Below, piece after piece: positions 57,668 through 64,000 of a DNA stretch of 64,000 bases. The stretch comes from Talinum fruticosum (lineage: Eukaryota > Streptophyta > Magnoliopsida > Caryophyllales > Talinaceae), in NCBI GenBank assembly GCA_021018815.1, contig JAITYX010000153.1, forward strand, positions 291,212-355,211. Direction: 5' to 3'. Made by a program: the position numbers and the translations under genes. Each line of letters opens with the position of its first letter. Within the stretch, counting starts at the first letter, position 1. Below the pieces are notes generated by a model that was not told the origin of the DNA, ran no database searches, and saw nothing but the letters and a program-made list of their open reading frames with translations.

Positions 57668-59103
57668 CAATACAAATTACAAACTTATAGTCCACAAAAT
57701 TAGGAACTTGAAATACAATTCTCAACTTTTTATTCATTATGCCTTATTCTACGGTATATTTAAATCATATTTTTCTATCATTGTACATATTTTTTATTAT
57801 TAATGTCTACTATTTAATGGCAACCTATTTTGAATGAAAAATTAAATTAAAAATAAAAAAGGATCAAGAAAACGAAATGAAAAAAAGATAGGAGTGTCAT
57901 TATGCATGTACAGAGAATCTGTCTGAATGATTAGTCAAACATACAATATATACATATTGTTTTTTGCAACTATGAGATATAAATTGAATAAATCTTGAGT
58001 AATTATTGAGCTTAAATTTGGGTTTGATGTAGCCTATATATGTCAAAATTTTTTAAAGATAATGAAAACAGTAAAAGACAGAGCATACACAAAATTAAAA
58101 AATAATAAGAGAAATAGAGAAAATCATGATCCAATATACTGAATAGACAAAGATTTACATATTAAAAAGAAAATAAAAAATAAGTAGTTAAACTCATACC
58201 TTAGTCATAGCAAACTTCGTCTAATTGACCTAATGACATTTTGTTTCCCCTGCTACATATGTTGACTTTGCATCATTTGCAAGGGTTAGTAGTACATAGA
58301 CTTGTGCACTTGTATAAAAATTATTATAAAAGAGGTTTTGATCGATTAGCAATGGTCAAATTATATTTTCAACATATAGTCAAAGTTTTTAATTTTATTT
58401 TCAACATATAGTCAAAATTTCAAGAATTATTTTAAAACTATATGTGACAATTTTTCAATAATATAATTTTGTATCATTGCTAAGAAATTTCAATTAATCA
58501 TAATTTTATAAGCACTTGAATAATTATATGTTCAAATAATACAATTTTAAGCCACCGCTTTATCAAGTAAAAAACAACAACAAATATTAAGTGAATAATG
58601 TTGATGATCTTAATATATTTTACACCCATAACAAATAATAACTTAGATGAAACACAAACCCACAACAAATAAATCATTGTTACATAACAATTTAAATTGT
58701 CAATTAACTTCTAAATCTATCCATAATCGAGTACATATTAATAAAAGCAGCTTGCAAAAGTACAATAATCCGAAAATTACAATGCTTATTAAAAAGGATA
58801 AATTTGATGGAAAATATTTAATTGACTTTGTGTCCAATATAAAAATATAATAATTTATCCTTGAAAAAAAGAGACTCAATATAAAAATTATAAAGCAGTT
58901 AATGTGCTTTTGATTTACTTTTTGTGGATGCAAATATAATTTTTCCAAATATCTAATAAGAAAGTTGTGCACTTTCATTTATTTTTTTAAATTCATGGTA
59001 TTCAACTAAAATTTGGTAGAAAATCATATTCATTGTTTGATGTTTTGTTGAAAGGGTAAAAGATGCACGAAATATGTGAGATTGATAGATTTTATTTTCT
59101 GAG
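57668..59103. other. AT-rich non-coding region
   Basis: No gene was recognised. A short direct repeat TATTTTCAACATATAGTCAAA lies at about 58364 and 58399. Confidence 0.6.
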
Positions 59104-59292
<189 letters not shown>

Positions 59293-59428
59293 AAGTAAGA
59301 CTTGAAGAGTCCATATATGAGTGAAAACCTTTTTTAAGGATAAAATTACTTTTTATATTGGACAAATTTCTAAATTTACTCTCAAGTCACCATTTGATAA
59401 TTTTGAAAAGATTGCTATTATTATTACT

Positions 59429-59460
59429 AGTACTGGACTCGTGCTATGCACGGAGTAATG
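59429..59460 (-). mobile_element. Possible Helitron-like 3' terminus (minus strand)
   Basis: ACTAGTACTGGACTCGTGCTATGCACGGAG: on the minus strand a hairpin (CCGTGC ATA GCACG) precedes CTAG|T by about 10 bp. No 5' end was identified. Confidence 0.4.
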
Positions 59461-59585
59461 TAATAAATCTTAAAATATTTATAAAAAATACTTACGGTAA
59501 TAAAAATAGCAACGTCATAAATACATATGTTTGTAAAAAATACTATCTTAAAATGTTTAAAATAGTAGGGAGTAAATATTAGGAG

Positions 59586-60199
59586 TAGGGATGGCAGAAA
59601 AACCCAAACCCGTTTAAAACCCGCAAAACCCGCCCCATTTAAAACCCGAATGGGTGTTAAAAATTTTCAAATATGGGTATGGGGCGGGTATGGTTAAAAT
59701 GGGTATGGGGCGGGTATGGGTATGGGTTTAGGCTTCACCTGCCCCATACCTAACCCATACCCGCAATACCCGCCCGTATCCGCCCCAAACCCGCCCCACT
59801 TAAATACCCATAATCCGTTTTGTTAAATGGTTAAAACAAAAAGTTGAGAAAAGTGGTTTATAAGAGACATAAGGACCAAATTTTGGATTATTTCTGATTG
59901 TGAAATGTTTGTTAGTAAGGTGTCTGCACATCTACAACCTGCAAGTTTGTGAATTGTTGATTTTTTTTTTTGGTTGAATTATGAGAACTATTAAATATGG
60001 GTTTAATATGAGTATTATTATTTTTAGTCTATTTATACCCAAATAAAACCCGCATACCCGCAAAACCCGGTGGGTATGGGTATGGGTATGGATTTTTAAC
60101 ACCCAGTGGGTATGGGTATGGGTATGGGTACGTATTTTGAAAATGGGTATGGTTGTGGGTATAGGAAATCCGCCCGTACCCGCCCCATTGCCATCCCTA
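59586..60199. mobile_element. 614-bp hAT MITE
   Basis: TAGGGATGGCA at the left and its inverse TTGCCATCCCTA at the right form TIRs. A perfect 8-bp TSD ATTAGGAG lies at 59578-59585 and 60200-60207. Subterminal regions carry GGGTAT and ACCCGC hexamer arrays (for example 59660-59735 and 60068-60135). No coding capacity. Confidence 0.95.
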
Positions 60200-60267
60200 A
60201 TTAGGAGAGACATCAAATTAAATGACACAATGATAAATTCACCGATGGTGCGGGATCACGAAAACAT

Positions 60268-60390
<123 letters not shown>

Positions 60391-60497
60391 TGATAAATGA
60401 GTGGAAACCTTTTTTAAGGATAAAATTACTTTTTTATATTGGACAAAACTCCTAAATTTACTCTCAAGTTACCATTTGATAATTTTGAAAAAATTGC

Positions 60498-60556
<59 letters not shown>
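60498..60556. repeat. TTA microsatellite
   Basis: About 20 uninterrupted TTA units between two copies of the flanking unit described above. Confidence 0.97.
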
Positions 60557-60557
<1 letters not shown>

Positions 60558-60849
60558 GGCAAGTAAGGCTTGAAGAGTCCATAGATGAGTGGAAAGCTTT
60601 TTTTTAAGGCTAAAATTATTTTTTATATTGGACAAAACTCTTAAATTCACTCTCGAGCCACCATTTGACAATTTTGAAAATATTGTTATTATATATAGTA
60701 TAGATTAAGCTCAATTTTATGTGGCAAATTAAAATGATCATTAAGCGCATTCTACATGACAGCTGAGGTGTTGCTCATACATGCGACATACCCAACTTTT
60801 AATATGAAGATGTATTTGATAAATTTGATATCATATCGATCATATATAT

Positions 60850-61120
60850 GATATAGAAACGCCAGTTTGGAAAAGGAATACATTTGATGAAGAGATGAGA
60901 TTTTGATTTACCCTTGAGGTGATGGTCAATGTTTTTTAATCGATAATTGCCCCTCCCACAAGTCACCCCACTCTTATTTTCTCTTTAGACTAAAATGGAA
61001 CTCAAGAAATTGAATTGTAGGCTTCACCTATTTCTCTAGCCATGAGCTGTCTGACTCGGCTTACGCTGACCATGGTTATAATCGCCAACACAACCGCCAC
61101 GTTTGGTACATTTAGATAAG
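60850..61120. repeat. Dispersed repeat, copy 2 (copy 1 at 36957-37335)
   Basis: Shares ordered blocks with copy 1, including AATTGAATTGTAGGCTTCAC and CGCCAACACAACCGCCACG-like sequence. Unclassified. Confidence 0.65.
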
Positions 61121-61389
61121 AGATTTAACCTCATTAAAAGTACAGTTTAAAGACTTCAGACAACCGGAAGTGAGAGAGAAATCATTTTGCCTTTACCGAT
61201 AAAAATTCAATATAATACAATGATTGCTCTGCATTCAGAATCCTTCTTACCAAAAATATACAAAGAAAGATATGTTAAAAGATCTTGGACATCCTAATAT
61301 ACACCAAATCAGATTTATATACTCAATACCTCCCTCTCCTCAAGTGGGTGCATGAAGAATATGAATGTCCAACTTGCAAAGTAGGTGAT
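61121..61389. other. Non-coding interval
   Basis: No gene or repeat was recognised. Confidence 0.5.
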
Positions 61390-62570
61390 TGTTAGACCTC
61401 GTATTTGCTACTTTATATGGAAATAATTTACCAAATTCAATGATATTTCGAGGATATATGTTTGGTTTTGGGTAGGTGTTTGCTCATTTCCTCTTAATCG
61501 TCACCTAAACTCGTAAATATCTTAATTACAGGTATTTGAACTTAAACAAGGGAGATTCAAGGTGAATTTGATGAAAGATGATGAAGAGGAGGGTTCGAGC
61601 CTAAATGGAAGCAAGAATATAGCCTAAAAACTTACTAAGTCAAGTTGCACACGCGCTCGTGTAAGGGCACACAATTGTGCAGAACTTCAGGCAAAAGGCA
61701 GAAACCCAGGAAAGGTTGCACGGGCACTAGTGCAAGGATACACAACTGTGCAGTAAACTACGAAAAGTTGATGTCGCGCATGGATAGCCACGAAGGATTG
61801 CACGGGCACCCGTGCAGAATAGGCAAAAACTGGCAGAAATACAGCAGAATATGCATAGCCAGCTTGTGCAAGACCTACGTGGCCATGTAGCATGCTCACA
61901 CAGCCAAGTGAAAATCTTACACGGCCGCGCGACATTATTTCTGTAGTTTATAAGCGATTTTCTCCGTTATTTCAAGACAGTTCTTTTCTCCATTCATTTT
62001 GAGGGTTTTTAAGATAGTTTCTACCATTCCAGTTCCTTAGAGATTAAAAATGAAGATTTGGGTTTTGAAGATTAATTTGATTTCAAACATTTTGATTTTT
62101 ATTCGGTAATTCTTAATTCTTTCTCTTTATGTTGCTCTTCACGATTTCTCAATAGTTTTTATACCTACATTCATCGAAAGTTGTGAGTTGCTTAATATAA
62201 TGGTTAGAGGCTAAATTTCACACATAGGTTGGGGTTAATCCTTCTTATGTCTTAATAATTATAAATTGAATACCTGATTGAGTTGTTTTATGCTTATTTG
62301 TTTAGAATTCGCTTCACACTCGCTTGTCGGATGAAAGTATCAAAAGAAAAGTCATCCAATCTTATTCGTGTTTTATGAATATCGAAATAAAAAATCTTTA
62401 CCAAGAGTGACGTTGTGAATGATTAGAACTTTGATATAAAAATAATTAAGGTCTTAAATTTGGAATTTTGAGATACATATCTTGTAATTTTGTTCTTTGT
62501 TAATTGCATGAAAGTAGGCGATTAAATTGAGCATGATTAGTCTTTTACCTTCGAAAGTAAGCGAAGATAA
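61390..62570 (+). repeat. Athila-family LTR, diverged and 3'-truncated
   Basis: Starts TGTTAGACCTCGT and follows the Athila LTR order: a GCACGG/CCGTGC-type array (61640-61935, weaker), TATA-like TTTATAAG (61947-61954), then a region ending at TTCGAAAGTAAGCGAAGATA near 62570, where other copies continue about 300 bp more. No TSD was found. Confidence 0.85.
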
Positions 62571-63425
62571 ATTACGTAACCTATTTTAATTTGACCTAAA
62601 ATTATGCCTAATTAAAAAAGAGAGAAAAGTGGGTAAAGGGTTGGCTAGGTGTCAACATGAGGTAAAATTAGTGTAAACTGGAAAAGGTGGCTTTTCCCTG
62701 GTAAAGCCACGGGAAAGAGAGAGACAGAGAGAGAGTGAGAGTTCAGTAAGAGGGAAAAGTAAGATCAGAGCAAAGTAGGGGGACAGCGAGAGGAGAGCAG
62801 CGAAGAGGAAGAGAGAGATAAAGGGTCAGCAGAGAGAATCATAGAGCGAGAGTAAGAGCAAAGGGAGATCCAGAGTGAGCGATAAAGAGGGGAAGCAGAA
62901 GAACAACAGTAGAAGGATAGAATGAGAGCAACGAGAGGCAAAGAAGGTGAGAAATTGAGACTGAGAGCAAGAAGCAAATAGGAGTGAGAGAAGAAGAAGT
63001 AGAGACAAAGAGAGAGAGGGAAGAAGAAGAAGCAGAAAATAGGAACAAAAGGAGAGAGGGAGATAGAGAACCAGAGCTAGAAGCTAAGAGCAAGAGAGAG
63101 TGAGACAGACAAAAGGAGAGAGGGAGATAGTAGAGTACTCATACATTAGTCGCAAAGGGCAGAGAATCATGATCAAGAACAGATTGAGGACAAAGACAAG
63201 ATAATTGAAGCACAAATTATGCGATTTCCTAACTATTTTTCGCCAAACCCATGGTTGAAGCGCACCTCTATTGCCTCAAATAGAACCAAATATTGCAGAT
63301 TTGAAAAATGAACAATGAATTAAGAGGAAGAGAGAGAGAGAGAAAAGAAAATTTTGAGTTTCCATAAAGAGAGAAAGAGAGGGAGAAAAGAAATGGAGAT
63401 ATGAGATGTATAAGGAAGTAAAAGT
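62571..63425. other. Non-coding region with purine-rich tract
   Basis: 62710-63130 is strongly purine-rich on the plus strand (GAGAGA and AAGAGG repeats), with few pyrimidines. Minus-strand frames across it are Ser/Leu-rich and not real genes. A second GA run lies at 63331-63385. Confidence 0.75.
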
Positions 63426-63703
63426 AGATCTTCTTATTATGGTTCTTTCGTTGAGCAGTGGTAAAAAGTCATGTCCTGATTTTTACTATGGTTCAATAAA
63501 AGAATCAGTAGTAAAAGTCCCTCTATTACTACGATTATTTCATTGAACCGTGTAAAACATCGGGACATGACTTTTTACTGATGGTTCAATAGAAACTATA
63601 GTAATAGGAAAAATTTTATTTAAAAATGTCACTGCCTCATTTTTAGTATGGTTTTTGTTTTAACCGTTTTGATCCATAGTGAAAGCCATTTTACGTAGGA
63701 GTG
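63426..63703. mobile_element. CACTA-like remnant
   Basis: Subterminal strings TTTTTACT(A)TGGTTCAATA recur in both orientations between 63465 and 63600. The right end TTTTACGTAGGAGTG (reverse complement CACTCCTACGTAAAA) resembles a CACTA terminus. The left end and TSD were not identified. Confidence 0.45.
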
Positions 63704-64000
63704 CATGACTATTTGTGGCTATTTGGGTTGTTTGTGGCACCTAAGAATTGAATATTGTGAATTGTTAATGATTGATATTCATGATTTGAAAATGCTGGAA
63801 CCGGTTATTGGTGTGTTTGTTAAGAATTAAGTATGGGAGGGGCAGCTTGTTGGTTAGATTTGCTTTTGACCTTTTTTGGTTGGTTGTGATAGCTACCTCT
63901 TTGATTGATGATTACGCGTAACTTTGAAGGTGCATTAGCTGAATGAAGTAGACCAGGCTTCCTTTGTTGAAAGCAATACGTAACTGAACGTAAGTACAAC
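63704..64000. other. Non-coding window end
   Basis: No gene or repeat was recognised in the last 297 bp. Confidence 0.5.

Noticed and set aside
60401..60671. Open frames on both strands with poly-Leu or poly-Ile
   Set aside because: Produced by the TTA run at 60498-60556.
62765..63093. Three minus-strand Ser/Leu-rich frames
   Set aside because: Complement of the purine-rich tract; low complexity only.

Overview
This window is nuclear DNA of a flowering plant, almost certainly a eudicot. It is dominated by transposable elements. Plant-type retrotransposon lineages are recognisable: Athila-type Ty3/gypsy with a tRNA-Asp primer site, Sire-type Ty1/copia with an extra ORF after pol, and Tnt1/Retrofit-like copia. 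CACTA, hAT and Mutator-like DNA elements are also present. The only apparently intact cellular gene is a two-exon gene at 46274-46993 for a protein of the 23-kDa jasmonate-induced protein family. That family is common in Caryophyllales, so this order is a tentative guess only. No rRNA, tRNA, CRISPR array or bacterial-type operon was seen.

Layout. 1-13376: an Athila element (Athila-1) entering from the left, with the end of its 5' LTR, PBS, broken gag-protease-RT-RNase H-integrase, an env-position ORF, a long 3' UTR and the 3' LTR. A minus-strand Sire-type solo LTR (5366-6937, TSD TAGTG) splits its integrase. 13377-16643: the 3' UTR and 3' LTR of a second Athila, into which Athila-1 appears nested. 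16644-18242: an old, diverged minus-strand Sire-type LTR. 18243-18374 and 29157-~34300: a decayed CACTA TNP2 transposase region, split by a complete Sire-type copia element (18380-29156, two 1535-bp LTRs, TSD AACTT) and by a 267-bp CACTA MITE (29400-29666, TSD TGT).

34300-43590 is mostly AT-rich non-coding DNA with an old hAT-like element, a fold-back containing a primer-binding-site-like core, and small repeats. 43590-45830 is a broken copia element carrying a minus-strand solo LTR. The jasmonate-induced-protein gene follows at 46274-46993. A segment starting in its 3' flank (47034-48345) is repeated at 49540-51736, and that second copy was hit by a shortened Athila solo LTR (50497-51450, TSD TGGGG). 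A minus-strand copia fragment lies between the copies, and a 454-bp copia LTR follows (52091-52544).

52545-64000 holds a 1.8-kb non-autonomous hAT element (53170-54955, 8-bp TSD), a 1.9-kb Mutator-like element with ~200-bp TIRs (55722-57658, 9-bp TSD), large TTA/TTG microsatellites, a 614-bp hAT MITE (59586-60199, 8-bp TSD), a truncated Athila-like LTR (61390-62570), a purine-rich tract and a CACTA-like remnant.

The nesting gives a relative order: CACTA first, then the old copia LTR inside or beside it, then Athila-2, then Athila-1, then the Sire solo LTR in Athila-1. The full-length Sire element also inserted into the CACTA and looks young by its near-identical LTRs. Most of its LTR differences and coding lesions fall at one recurrent string type (CTG/CAG versus CTCG/CGTA), which looks systematic rather than like random decay.
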